Counted from the first letter of the stretch, positions 1 to 7,759 are shown. The stretch is DNA of 9,858 bases from Treponema sp. UBA7570 (GCA_002477955.1 DLLE01000041.1:1-9858); one strand, 5' to 3'. A program made the numbers and translations. The notes: generated by a model not told the origin, from the letters alone.

Positions 1-249
1 AAAATTACAAATCTTTATGTTGTAAAAAACACTGTTCTTGAAAAAATGTTTGCTGAAGGAAAATTTGAATGCATGGAAATGGAAAATTATTTTGAAATAT
101 TAAAACTTGCTTTTGAAAAAATGCCAGAAAAAGCCGTAATTCACCGTTTTACAGGAGATCCTCCAAAAAAAATTGCCATTGCTCCTCAATGGGCCTTAAA
201 TAAAAAAACTGTATTGAGCTATGCAAATAAAATTTTAATAAACCGATGA
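1..249 (+). CDS. TIGR01212-family (YhcC-like) radical SAM protein, C-terminal fragment
   Basis: The reading frame is open from base 1 and stops at TGA 247-249, leaving about 82 C-terminal residues; the start lies outside the window. The visible part has the typical tail of the YhcC/TIGR01212 family: LYVVKNTVLEKMFAEGKF, then an acidic/hydrophobic helix, then VIHRFTGDPPKK, IAPQWALNKK and a last basic helix. In family members the equivalent segments read close to VIHRLTGDGP and IAPxWSLNKW. The radical SAM cysteine cluster CxxxCxxC would be in the missing N-terminal part. The function of the family is poorly defined; it is a predicted iron-sulfur SAM enzyme in the cytoplasm. The ATG at 46 is internal to the domain and should not be taken as a start. 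I am confident of the family, not of any substrate. Confidence 0.82.
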   Translation, partial: KITNLYVVKNTVLEKMFAEGKFECMEMENYFEILKLAFEKMPEKAVIHRFTGDPPKKIAIAPQWALNKKTVLSYANKILINR

Positions 250-271
250 CAGAATTGTTCAAAAACACTGT

Positions 272-308
272 TGATACAATTTTTAAATTGTTTGTTATCA
301 TTTTTTTT
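272..308 (+). terminator. Possible weak AT-rich terminator after the radical SAM gene
   Basis: A perfect 7-bp inverted repeat, ACAATTT at 276-282 and AAATTGT at 285-291, is flanked by TGATA (272-276) and TATCA (296-300), which can extend the stem across a bulge. It is followed at once by eight T (301-308). It lies 23 bases after the stop of the upstream gene. The stem has almost no GC and only a 2-base centre, so it would be a weak terminator; a protein-binding palindrome is the alternative reading. Confidence 0.33.
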
Positions 309-323
309 ACCTTAATTTATTAA
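295..323 (+). promoter_or_regulatory. hppA: Candidate sigma-70-type promoter for hppA
   Basis: TTATCA (295-300) and TATTAA (318-323) each match four of six consensus positions (TTGACA and TATAAT) with a 17-base spacer, and lie just upstream of hppA. The region is so AT-rich that chance matches are expected. The -35 box overlaps the possible terminator stem, so at most one of the two readings may hold. Confidence 0.22.
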
Positions 324-349
324 GGAATTCAAAAAAAATGGAGTAAAAA

Positions 350-2530
350 ATGACACTTTCCGTCTTTCTGCTTTTTGCCGCGCTTTTTGCATTGGCTTAT
401 GCAGTTTTCAACTTCTTTAAGGTAAAAAATCTTGAAGAAGGAAATGAATTGATGCAGAAAATTGCATCTTATATTCGTGGCGGTGCTAATACTTTTATCA
501 GCATCGAATATCGCATTCTGGCAATAGTTGTTTTAATTGTTGCTGTAATCGTATTTTTGGCGCTTGATTGGTATGTTGCGTCTGCCTTTCTTATCGGTTC
601 TGTAATGTCTGCTCTTGCGGGTATGGTCGGCATGAAGATTGCCACTTATGCAAATGTCCGCGTTACAAACGAGGCGAATAAAACTCAAAATATCGGGCAA
701 ACCTTAAAAGTCGCATTCCGTGGCGGTTCTGTTATGGGACTTTGTGTCGGAGGCTTTGCTCTTTTGGGTCTTTCAATTGTTGTAATTGTTTTTGGCTATG
801 CATTCGGCTGGATTTCCTCAACAGAAGCTGTTCCTGCCTGGCTTACAAAAATCGCCCTTGTAAGATTTCCTAACGTTTTGACAGGCTATGCTCTTGGATG
901 CTCGATGGTTGCTATGTTTAACCGTGTTGGCGGCGGAATTTACACAAAAGCCGCTGATATGGGCGCTGACCTTGTTGGAAAAACAGAAGCGCACATTCCA
1001 GAAGATGATCCTCGCAACCCTGCCACAATTGCCGATAACGTTGGCGACAACGTTGGCGATGTCGCTGGTCTTGGTTCGGATCTTCTTGAATCTTATGTTG
1101 CTTCAATAGTTGCCGCGATTGCGCTTGGATACAACCTTATCATCAAGACAGGCGTAAGTGGAGATTCCCTTGCCGCTTTGTATACATTCCCGCTCACATT
1201 TGCAGCTGTCGGGCTTATTGCATGTGTCATCGGTGTTGCTTCGCTTCTTGTACGCAATCTTTCAAAATCAAAAAAAGTTCACAACCAGCTCAATGGCGCT
1301 ACTTATGTCGGCGCGGCTCTTACAATGGTTGCTGGCGCAGTCCTTTCATACAAACTTTTTGGAACAGGCAACGTTGATTTTGCAAAGCTCGGATTTAAAT
1401 TCGGCGCGCTTTCTCCATGGATTGGCGCTACTGTTGGTATTATTGCAGGAATTTTGATTGGCACTCTTGCAGAATTTTATACATCTTCAGATTATAAGCC
1501 TACAAAAATTCTTGCATCTTCTTCTAAAGAAGGTCCTGCCCTGACTATTACTTCTGGTCTCGCGCTTGGCATGCGTTCTTGCATGGCTCCTTGTGTCGTT
1601 CTTGGAATAGGTATTATTTTGGCCTACTATACTTCAGGTCTTTATGGCGTTGCTATGTCTGCAATGGGAATGCTTTCGTTTGTTTCTCTTACTGTTTCTG
1701 TAGATACTTATGGTCCTATTTCTGACAATGCCGGCGGTATTGCGGAAATGTCTGCGCTTCCGGAAGGCGTTCGCGAAATTACAGATACTCTCGATGCTGT
1801 TGGCAATACGACTGCCGCAATTGGCAAGGGATTTGCAATCGGTTCTGGCGGACTTGCTGCTCTTGCCCTCATGCTTTCATATATGTATTCTCTTCCAGGA
1901 GAATCTGTCGGTGCAAACGGTCTTCCTACATTGAATATTATGGAGCCAATGACTCTTGCAGGCGCAATTGTTGGCGGCGCGCTGCCATTCTTCTTTTCTG
2001 GCATGCTTATTGATGCGGTTGCCATTGCTGCCAGAAAAATGGTAGAAGAAGTTCGCCGTCAGTTCAAAGAACATCCTGCGATTCTCGAAGGAAAAGAAGA
2101 TCCTGATCACAACCGTTGTATTAAAATTTCTACGGAAGGTTCAATCGGCCAGATGAAAGCTCCGGCTTTGATGGCTGTTGTAATTCCTGTTGTTGCCGGT
2201 CTCCTTTTTGGCGCGCATTTTGTAGGCGGTATTCTTATCGGTTCAACAATTGCTTCAATTATGATTGCGATTTTTACAGGAAATGCCGGCGGCGCTTGGG
2301 ACAATGGCAAGAAATTTATTGAACAGGGCGGCCTTGAAGGAATTAAAAAAGGCGGAGAAGGCTATGACACTGTACACGACGCCGCAGTTGTCGGCGATAC
2401 AGTAGGCGATCCGCTTAAAGACACAGTTGGTCCTTGTATGGACATTTTTATAAAAATTATGTCTACGGTTTCTCTTGTTGCAGTTTCTGTTTTTGCAGAA
2501 TACAATGTCTGGAATCTTATTTTTAGATAA
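350..2530 (+). CDS. hppA: Membrane-bound K+-dependent ion-pumping pyrophosphatase (probably Na+)
   Basis: An integral membrane enzyme that hydrolyses cytoplasmic pyrophosphate and uses the energy to pump Na+ or H+ out of the cell. The length of 726 residues is normal for the family. Visible signatures are GGGIYTKAADMGADLVGK (194-211), the acidic substrate loop DDPRNPATIADNVGDNVGD (219-237), DNAGGIAEM (459-467), GNTTAAIGKG (485-494) and GDTVGDPLKDT (682-692). About sixteen hydrophobic segments are spread along the chain. Ala489 and Gly492 replace the Lys and Thr of K+-independent enzymes, which indicates K+ dependence. Glu247 in LLESY sits at the helix-6 position seen in Na+-type enzymes such as Thermotoga maritima PPase, whereas plant-type H+ pumps carry the glutamate four residues later; the C-terminal TVGP also resembles the Thermotoga protein. 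Na+ transport is therefore favoured but not proven. GGAG at 340-343, six bases before ATG 350, fixes the start. The gene appears to be a single cistron closed by the hairpin at 2551-2596. Confidence 0.96.
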   Translation: MTLSVFLLFAALFALAYAVFNFFKVKNLEEGNELMQKIASYIRGGANTFISIEYRILAIVVLIVAVIVFLALDWYVASAFLIGSVMSALAGMVGMKIATYANVRVTNEANKTQNIGQTLKVAFRGGSVMGLCVGGFALLGLSIVVIVFGYAFGWISSTEAVPAWLTKIALVRFPNVLTGYALGCSMVAMFNRVGGGIYTKAADMGADLVGKTEAHIPEDDPRNPATIADNVGDNVGDVAGLGSDLLESYVASIVAAIALGYNLIIKTGVSGDSLAALYTFPLTFAAVGLIACVIGVASLLVRNLSKSKKVHNQLNGATYVGAALTMVAGAVLSYKLFGTGNVDFAKLGFKFGALSPWIGATVGIIAGILIGTLAEFYTSSDYKPTKILASSSKEGPALTITSGLALGMRSCMAPCVVLGIGIILAYYTSGLYGVAMSAMGMLSFVSLTVSVDTYGPISDNAGGIAEMSALPEGVREITDTLDAVGNTTAAIGKGFAIGSGGLAALALMLSYMYSLPGESVGANGLPTLNIMEPMTLAGAIVGGALPFFFSGMLIDAVAIAARKMVEEVRRQFKEHPAILEGKEDPDHNRCIKISTEGSIGQMKAPALMAVVIPVVAGLLFGAHFVGGILIGSTIASIMIAIFTGNAGGAWDNGKKFIEQGGLEGIKKGGEGYDTVHDAAVVGDTVGDPLKDTVGPCMDIFIKIMSTVSLVAVSVFAEYNVWNLIFR

Positions 2531-2550
2531 ATTTTATAAAATTTTTTAAG

Positions 2551-2600
2551 AACAGGGGTTATGTTTTATTCGTTTGTATTTAGCATAACCCCTGTTTTTT
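2551..2600 (+). terminator. Strong rho-independent terminator, probably bidirectional
   Basis: A perfect 13-bp stem, AACAGGGGTTATG (2551-2563) with CATAACCCCTGTT (2584-2596), has a 20-base loop and a T run at 2595-2600. It lies 20 bases after the hppA stop and 22 bases from the stop of the converging glycosyltransferase gene. The T run serves the plus strand. On the minus strand the stem is followed by CTTAAAAAATTTT, a poorer tail, so termination of the minus-strand operon here is likely but less certain. Confidence 0.9.
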
Positions 2601-2622
2601 ACATTTCGTTAAGCATGAAGAT

Positions 2623-3681
2623 TTACAGGCTTTTTATTGCTTCGAGCAGTTTTTTAGCGGCATTTTCGTAAGTATATTTTTCAAGAATTTCTTGTGGAGA
2701 AGCCACTTTTTTCTCTAAAAGTTTTGTCAGATTGCAGTCTGTGCTGTCTGCATCAATATAAAAGGCAGAATCTTTGTAGATTTCAGGAAGACTTGCTCTG
2801 TTTGAAACAACAACTTTTGCTCCGCACGAAAGCGCTTCTAACGGCGGAATTCCAAAACCTTCGTAATAAGACGGAAAAACGAACGCCTTGCATTTTTTCA
2901 TAAGCGCTTTTACTTCGCCATCGGTTACGTAGCCAAGCAGAACAACGTTTTTAAGACTTTTTAGCGCTTCAAGTTCAGGAGGAACAAGCCCAGAAATTGC
3001 TTTTCCGCTTACTGCGAACGTCTCGTCTTCGTGATTTTTTGCATATTCTGCAATCCATTTTAGATTTTTTCGTTTTGAAAGAGAACCTAGCGTAAAATAA
3101 AATTCTCCAGACTTTAACTGCCAGAATTTTTCAAAAATCTTATCGTCTGCCTGTAAATTCTTAAAGTGATCCCAGCCGTTCGGAATAACCTTTATCCTGC
3201 CGTCCTGAACTTTGTAGGCTTTTTGAATTTCAGTTTTGGCAAATTCCGAAACTGTAAGCACAATTTTTGCATTTTTTGCAATATTGTGGTACGAAAAAAG
3301 ACTGTAAACTTTTATGAGCCGGTCTTTTAACGAAACAAAATCTTTCGGATAAGATTTTGCGTAAATATCGTGCAAAAATGAAAGTCCGCATAATTTTCCG
3401 AGCGGGGCAGTGTTTGAAAAATTTAGTGCGGTTGCCTTGAATTTTTTGCAGGCAAGGGCAAAAGTCCACATATCCCAAACCGGAAAGCTCTTTATTTGTT
3501 TTGAAGACTTTTCTATTTTGATTTTTTTTAAGGCTGGAATTTTTTTTGCATTTGCTGGAACTAAAAGCCTTATGTCGTCATTTTCGTCCAGAATCTGATC
3601 CATCTTTGAGCAGACTTCCCAGGCAAACCGTTCAATTCCAGTCAAATTCCTGCAAAGAAAATTTCCATTAATTAAAATCAT
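2623..3681 (-). CDS. GT4-type (GT-B fold) glycosyltransferase
   Basis: A predicted cytoplasmic retaining glycosyltransferase of 352 residues that uses a nucleotide-sugar donor; the acceptor cannot be read from the sequence. The N-terminal half begins MILINGNFLCRNLTGIERFA, with a Gly-containing loop typical of the acceptor domain, and has LHDIYAK (103-109) and TVSEFAK (143-149). The C-terminal donor domain shows IPNG (166-169), the phosphate-binding SKRKN (202-206), LLGYVTDGEV (248-257) and the EX7E motif in EGFGIPPLE (Glu274 and Glu282). There is no signal peptide or membrane segment. GGAGG at 3686-3690, four bases before the ATG, supports the start. It is the last gene of the minus-strand cluster, 45 bases after the CotH-like gene, so it probably belongs to the same transcript. 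It contains two A8 runs in the coding strand (3522-3529 and 3540-3547). Fold and class are confident; a role in a surface glycan or glycolipid is inferred from the neighbours. Confidence 0.92.
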   Translation of the reverse strand: MILINGNFLCRNLTGIERFAWEVCSKMDQILDENDDIRLLVPANAKKIPALKKIKIEKSSKQIKSFPVWDMWTFALACKKFKATALNFSNTAPLGKLCGLSFLHDIYAKSYPKDFVSLKDRLIKVYSLFSYHNIAKNAKIVLTVSEFAKTEIQKAYKVQDGRIKVIPNGWDHFKNLQADDKIFEKFWQLKSGEFYFTLGSLSKRKNLKWIAEYAKNHEDETFAVSGKAISGLVPPELEALKSLKNVVLLGYVTDGEVKALMKKCKAFVFPSYYEGFGIPPLEALSCGAKVVVSNRASLPEIYKDSAFYIDADSTDCNLTKLLEKKVASPQEILEKYTYENAAKKLLEAIKSL

Positions 3682-3726
3682 TTTTCCTCCATCTGTCTGC
3701 GTGCGGTTGTATTTTAAAACTGAATT

Positions 3727-4980
3727 CTACAGAGAATTTATGAAAGAATCCATCCATTCGTAACGCTTGTTACACCAGTCGAGGACATAATTCACTTCTG
3801 ATTCGTATGTTTTTCGCTTTTTGTATCCCGGTGTATGCGGCCACTGCTTCCTTCCGAGCGTGCGCCAAACCAAATCATCAATTTCCGCGGACGGAGCGAG
3901 AACTTCTGATTCTTCAAGAATGTAGCCGAACGAATCTTTCAGGCGCGATTTTGTCTCGTGCCATCTCTCTTTTACAGCGGTCTTGAATTCGTCATTCCGC
4001 CAAAGCTCCTTGTACCAGTGGAATTTGTTTATCCAAGAATCTTCCGGGGAAAAATTATTGTCCATGTGGCTTCCGCCAAAAGCAATGTCAAAATCCCAAA
4101 CCGGGCCCATGTAAAGTTTTTTTGTCTCCGAGTTGAAAGCCATATAGCAGCTCGCCATAAAGTCAGAGTCGCGGTTTTTTGAGAATTCGCTCAAAATATA
4201 CCAGTCAACGAACGAAGCCTTGTCGATAAAATCGAAAACTTTCGAGTTATCCTGAAGATAAATCTGGTCTTCAATCGACTGCAATATTTCTTTTTCCTTT
4301 AGGAATTTCTCTTCTGGAACATCGTTGTCAACAAGGCTGAACGGAACATCCTGCTTTGAGCGGAAATTCCATTCCTTGTTAAGCCTTGAATTCACAACGA
4401 AAAGAAAGCTGTCTTTTGGAAGATTTATGCGGTTTTCGCCTTGCTCGACTTTCTCGTAGATGCAGTAAAGCCCTGAAAAATTGTTGTTCAGATAAAGATT
4501 CACGAACTTGAAATCTGGAATCCATCCGCCGCTTGTGTTTGTGTAGATTGTAGAAGCGAGGAAAGTGGCGTATGCGTCGCGGACTTTCGACTTGTCAGTC
4601 ATAAACGGCCGGATTGTCCATTTCTGGGCGGCCGGCATTCCTAATACCCCCCCCCGTATGTTAAATTTTGCAAAGTAGGGCTTTTTCCGGAATGTCCAGG
4701 TTGTGTTTCCGCGCCCGCGGATTTTTCCTCTGTATTTTGTGCCGTTTCCGTCTATATAAGAATCATAATTCTCAAAAATAGAAAAGTCGGCGCCGATGTA
4801 TTTTTCCTTTGACCTGATTTTCTTCTCGCCGTCAGTCTCGATGAACATGACAGGAAGCCCGCAGCCAAAAACCCGTTCCTTTGTAATCTGATTTTTCCCC
4901 GACACAAATACAAAACTAACAATAAGAAGAGAAAGAACTAGAAGATAAATGTAAAGCCGCGCAGAATTTTTCTTGAACAT
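3727..4980 (-). CDS. Membrane-anchored CotH-family kinase-like protein with a G9 tract
   Basis: A CotH-family protein, a family of atypical, secreted or spore-coat-associated kinases. With ATG 4980 it has 417 residues. Residues 1-5 are basic or polar and 9-27 are strongly hydrophobic, giving a signal anchor, so the catalytic part should face the periplasm or outside. Family motifs are IRGRGNTTWTFRKKPYFAKF (88-107), GLYCIYEKVEQGENRI (170-185), the helix FVDWYILSEFSKN (257-269) and the active-site MGPVWDFDIAFGG (291-303) with acidic Asp296 and Asp298. The frame is open to an ATG at 5052, but that start would overlap the upstream gene by 65 bases and put 24 polar residues before the signal anchor. 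ATG 4980 lies 7 bases after the upstream stop, which suggests translational coupling; the Shine-Dalgarno (GGCAG) is weak. Residues 109-112 are encoded by a run of nine G, a likely phase-variation switch. The substrate is unknown. Confidence 0.88.
   Translation of the reverse strand: MFKKNSARLYIYLLVLSLLIVSFVFVSGKNQITKERVFGCGLPVMFIETDGEKKIRSKEKYIGADFSIFENYDSYIDGNGTKYRGKIRGRGNTTWTFRKKPYFAKFNIRGGVLGMPAAQKWTIRPFMTDKSKVRDAYATFLASTIYTNTSGGWIPDFKFVNLYLNNNFSGLYCIYEKVEQGENRINLPKDSFLFVVNSRLNKEWNFRSKQDVPFSLVDNDVPEEKFLKEKEILQSIEDQIYLQDNSKVFDFIDKASFVDWYILSEFSKNRDSDFMASCYMAFNSETKKLYMGPVWDFDIAFGGSHMDNNFSPEDSWINKFHWYKELWRNDEFKTAVKERWHETKSRLKDSFGYILEESEVLAPSAEIDDLVWRTLGRKQWPHTPGYKKRKTYESEVNYVLDWCNKRYEWMDSFINSL
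4647..4655 (-). repeat. Homopolymeric G9 tract (C9 on + strand) inside the CotH-like gene
   Basis: Nine consecutive C on the plus strand read as codons CGG GGG GGG GTA (Arg-Gly-Gly-Val, residues 109-112) in the CotH-like gene. It is the only G or C run of this length in an AT-rich window. With eight G, the frame meets TAG at 4643-4641 almost at once. With ten G, it meets TGA at 4597-4595 after about seventeen codons. Both frames end long before the WDFD active-site motif, so slipped-strand changes would switch the protein off. Poly-G tracts are a known phase-variation device in Treponema. Confidence 0.85.
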
Positions 4981-4987
4981 AAAAATG

Positions 4988-7687
4988 TTATCTGCCTTTT
5001 TTCCAGTTTGCGGTGTCAAAAATATTATCCCTGACTGTATACCATTCATCATCCTTTATTGAGAAAGTGTTTGAACTGTGCTGGTCAGGCGACCATGTAG
5101 AGTTTGTCGTTACTACCGCGCCCCTTTCTTTTTTGATTGAGTCGTCCATCGGCTTTTTTGTGAACGGGTTCGCTGGATTTTCGGCTACGTCTTTAAGAAG
5201 CAAAAGCGGAACATCTGCGTTCGTCATAAACGAAGTGTCTGTCTTTATCTCGCCTTCCGCTCCGAAATCCTTGACCAAAAGCATCGGATTCAAGTGATCC
5301 ATTACGAATCCGTCTTCCAAAGTTCCATTGTAAAGGTCTTCTACGATTTTTCTCTGTCCGATTCCATGGTCGGCGGCGATTATGATTTTTGTGTTATCAT
5401 AAACTCCATTTTGCTTCAGCAATTCAATCCATTTTCCAATCAGCTTGAAAGAAGCGACATTCGCGCTGTAGCCTGAAAGTTTCGCGTATTTACCGACGCT
5501 TTTTCCTGTGATTTTTGTCGCAGGAACGTAGTCTGGCGGATTAAGCTCAAAACCTGAATGAGTGCTGTCGTTTGTTATGCTCAGGAAAGACGGCTTGTCG
5601 CTTTCAAAGTCTGTGAGCTGCGGCAAAAAATAAAGCGCGGAATAATAATCGATAAATTCCTGAATATCGCCGCTTTCCTCGTCCGTGCTCCACCATTTTG
5701 AGTCATCGTAAATCGCATCGCGGAAAAGGGCAGGGCTTATCCTGAAAAAGCAAACCCAAAGCATATTGCGCTTTATTGAGGAGCTTACAAGATTCGGCTT
5801 TACTTTGTCCTTGTTCAAATCCATCCAAAGACCTGTGTAAGTGTGCTCAAGAGAAAGCGGCGTAACGTTTTTCATTCCGCTGAAAATGCTCATGTCCGGA
5901 ATCCACTGGTAGTTTGCCCAGGAAGTGTCTGCGACAGTAACATTGTAATCGAGCTGCCCGCCGAAAATTTCCGGAAGAACTTTCAGGGCCTCGTTGTTTT
6001 TTGCGAGCTTTGACTCGCTTGCGCGTTTATTGAATTCCTCCGGAGTGTATTCATATCCGCCAAAAAGCGGCGGCGCGCCGATAATCGTGTGTCCGCCGTA
6101 GGAAATCGTGTTCGGATAATAGGTGAATCCTGAGAAAATATCTTTTAATGACGGATCTTCCTCCAAAACTGAAGAAAAATAAGCGTTCTCGCATCTGTCG
6201 AGCATAAAGAGAACGACATTTTGCTTGTCTTTTGAAAGATGCAGAACTGGCTTTACTTCTTCGGCAGTTTCCGGATTGTAAGTTGAAGCAATTTGAACGT
6301 AGTCTTTTTTTATCGAGCTCACATAGAAAATTCCGGCTCCAAAAAGAGAAATGCAGCAGATTCCTGCGATTCCCTGCAAAACACCTGAAAATCTGTATTT
6401 TATGGCGAATAAGGATGCAACAATGATAAATGCAAGCGCCGCAATGTTCAAAACAATTGCAAAAGAAGAAACTCTTCCCGCAATGTTTTCCGAGAATGTG
6501 AGCATTCGTGTCAAAGTTCCGTAGTGCCCTACAAAAACGAATGTGTTTACTAAGGCTCCAGCAAAAAAGACAAAAGAAAGAGCTGAAAAAACAGTCTGGA
6601 TTCTTTTGTTGAAAAGAAAATATAAAAATGCCGGCCAGACTAAAAAAAGTCCGCACGACTGCATAAGCGTATTGCGTACAAAGCAGACCGGCGAGCCAAA
6701 ATTGTCGATGTTGAAAAATTCAATTACTGACGAGCTGATTATGCTTGAAGGAATAAAAAGTCCTGTCAATAAGAAAAGCCCGATAGCAGAACTGAAAAAT
6801 AGAATTCCGCGTGACTTTGAATCATTTAGAAGAGGATAGAGCACGCTGTCAATAAGACGGGAAACGGCTTTTACAAAAGCCGGGGCAAGAAGAACGAACG
6901 AAATTACAACAGTCATCAAAATTCTTCGCTTAAAGCTTCCCGGATGCATAAAAACAAGATAAAAGTCGCAGAAGAGAATTGCGGCGGCAACACAGCAGAA
7001 AAACACTTTGAGCGGATTTTTAAGCTTCATGAAAATATTTTTTGTGAGCGAGAAGACCTGGTTCAGCGTCCAGTAAAGGACAAGCCCGCTCGGAGAATCA
7101 TAAAGCACGACCAGAAAAAGCGCCGCCATAATGTAGACCTGGAGCTTTTCCCTTAATGAATGTCCTTTTGTGTAGACAAAGCCCGACGCGCAGTTTATAA
7201 GCGTCATTAAAATCGGAAGAATGTTTACAGTGAACGAGCCGATTGAAAAAAGCGCGTCGTTTTTTCCCAAATCACTGAGAATAAAAAATGAGCGGCCCTG
7301 CAAAAGCGACAGATGGCTCAAATATGAATATGCTGCCAGAAAAAAAGGAATCTGAATCAGAAGGCTGAAACTTGAGCGCAACGCCATAATAGGATGATAA
7401 TGGTTCTGACGGTAATATGCCGTAAGAATCATGTACTGCTCATCGCCTTTAAAGAATTTTTTTATTCTCTTTACGCCCGGCTCAAGTTTTTTCTGCACAT
7501 CGCGCTCGAAATCCGTCCATTTTTCCGCGACAATATAAAGCGGAAGACACATTATTGTGACAGCAAGGCTTACGCCTAAAATCGCCGCGCCAGGATTTTT
7601 AAATACATGAAAAAAAAGCGAGAATGAAAATTCAATGATTTGCTTAAGAGGGTAGATAAGAAGGTTAAAAAACATGTCCAAGACCAT
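4988..7687 (-). CDS. YidC/Oxa1-like membrane domain fused to an alkaline-phosphatase-superfamily (LTA synthase/sulfatase-like) domain
   Basis: A predicted inner-membrane protein of 899 residues with three parts. Residues 1-224 resemble the YidC/Oxa1 core: a PL motif at 49-50, a cytoplasmic charged hairpin (56-85), SFSLLIQIPFFLAAYSYL (106-123) and SGLVLYWTLNQVFSLTKNIF (200-219). Residues 225-460 hold about six more hydrophobic segments. Residues 488-895 form an extracytoplasmic phosphatase/sulfatase-superfamily domain with NVVLFMLDR (metal-ligand candidate Asp497), GGHTIIGAPPLFGGYEYTP (531-549; likely nucleophile Thr534), TNDSTHSG (705-712), IIIAADHG (768-775; Asp773, His774) and His798 in MDHLNP. 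Such domains transfer or remove phosphoglycerol, phosphoethanolamine or sulfate groups. The YidC groove arginine is replaced by Thr44. AGGAG at 7695-7699, seven bases before ATG 7687, supports the start. Neighbours point to a teichoic-acid-like or phosphorylated glycolipid pathway; a general protein-insertase role is unlikely. The exact reaction is unknown. Confidence 0.88.
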   Translation of the reverse strand: MVLDMFFNLLIYPLKQIIEFSFSLFFHVFKNPGAAILGVSLAVTIMCLPLYIVAEKWTDFERDVQKKLEPGVKRIKKFFKGDEQYMILTAYYRQNHYHPIMALRSSFSLLIQIPFFLAAYSYLSHLSLLQGRSFFILSDLGKNDALFSIGSFTVNILPILMTLINCASGFVYTKGHSLREKLQVYIMAALFLVVLYDSPSGLVLYWTLNQVFSLTKNIFMKLKNPLKVFFCCVAAAILFCDFYLVFMHPGSFKRRILMTVVISFVLLAPAFVKAVSRLIDSVLYPLLNDSKSRGILFFSSAIGLFLLTGLFIPSSIISSSVIEFFNIDNFGSPVCFVRNTLMQSCGLFLVWPAFLYFLFNKRIQTVFSALSFVFFAGALVNTFVFVGHYGTLTRMLTFSENIAGRVSSFAIVLNIAALAFIIVASLFAIKYRFSGVLQGIAGICCISLFGAGIFYVSSIKKDYVQIASTYNPETAEEVKPVLHLSKDKQNVVLFMLDRCENAYFSSVLEEDPSLKDIFSGFTYYPNTISYGGHTIIGAPPLFGGYEYTPEEFNKRASESKLAKNNEALKVLPEIFGGQLDYNVTVADTSWANYQWIPDMSIFSGMKNVTPLSLEHTYTGLWMDLNKDKVKPNLVSSSIKRNMLWVCFFRISPALFRDAIYDDSKWWSTDEESGDIQEFIDYYSALYFLPQLTDFESDKPSFLSITNDSTHSGFELNPPDYVPATKITGKSVGKYAKLSGYSANVASFKLIGKWIELLKQNGVYDNTKIIIAADHGIGQRKIVEDLYNGTLEDGFVMDHLNPMLLVKDFGAEGEIKTDTSFMTNADVPLLLLKDVAENPANPFTKKPMDDSIKKERGAVVTTNSTWSPDQHSSNTFSIKDDEWYTVRDNIFDTANWKKGR

Positions 7688-7709
7688 GAAAGTTCTCCTG
7701 ACTAATAAA

Positions 7710-7745
7710 TGAATTGCCGGTCAGTTTTTTTACGCCGGCAGTTCA
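7710..7745. other. Intercistronic hairpin between the phosphotransferase and fusion genes
   Basis: GAATTGCCGG (7711-7720) faces CCGGCAGTTC (7735-7744) across a 14-base loop, extended by one T-A pair. The pairing is complete on the plus strand with one G-U pair, and has one C-A mismatch on the minus strand, which is the transcribed strand here. It falls within the 72 bases between the two genes. No good T run follows it on the minus strand, so an mRNA-stabilising or processing hairpin is more likely than a full terminator. Confidence 0.42.
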
Positions 7746-7759
7746 ATAAATTTCTCTCT

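Noticed and set aside
1708..2025. A 105-codon minus-strand open frame inside hppA
   Set aside because: It mirrors the low-complexity Ala/Gly-rich membrane coding of hppA and shows no independent features.
3522..3547. Two A8 runs (coding strand) in the glycosyltransferase gene as possible slippage sites
   Set aside because: A and T runs of this length are common in AT-rich DNA and encode the expected Lys-rich segment; there is no independent sign of switching.
3723..3738. AATTCT/AGAATT hairpin over the CotH-like stop codon as a terminator
   Set aside because: The stem is only six AT-rich pairs and overlaps the stop codon without a proper T run, and the next gene follows closely with a good ribosome site.
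4981..5052. Longer CotH-like start at 5052
   Set aside because: It would overlap the end of the fusion gene and add a polar 24-residue extension ahead of an otherwise ideal signal anchor; ATG 4980 fits better.
6051..6656. A 201-codon open frame on the minus strand inside the fusion gene
   Set aside because: It is rich in Phe, Cys, Arg and Ser with no domain motifs and lies fully inside the long, motif-supported fusion gene in another frame; it is a shadow.
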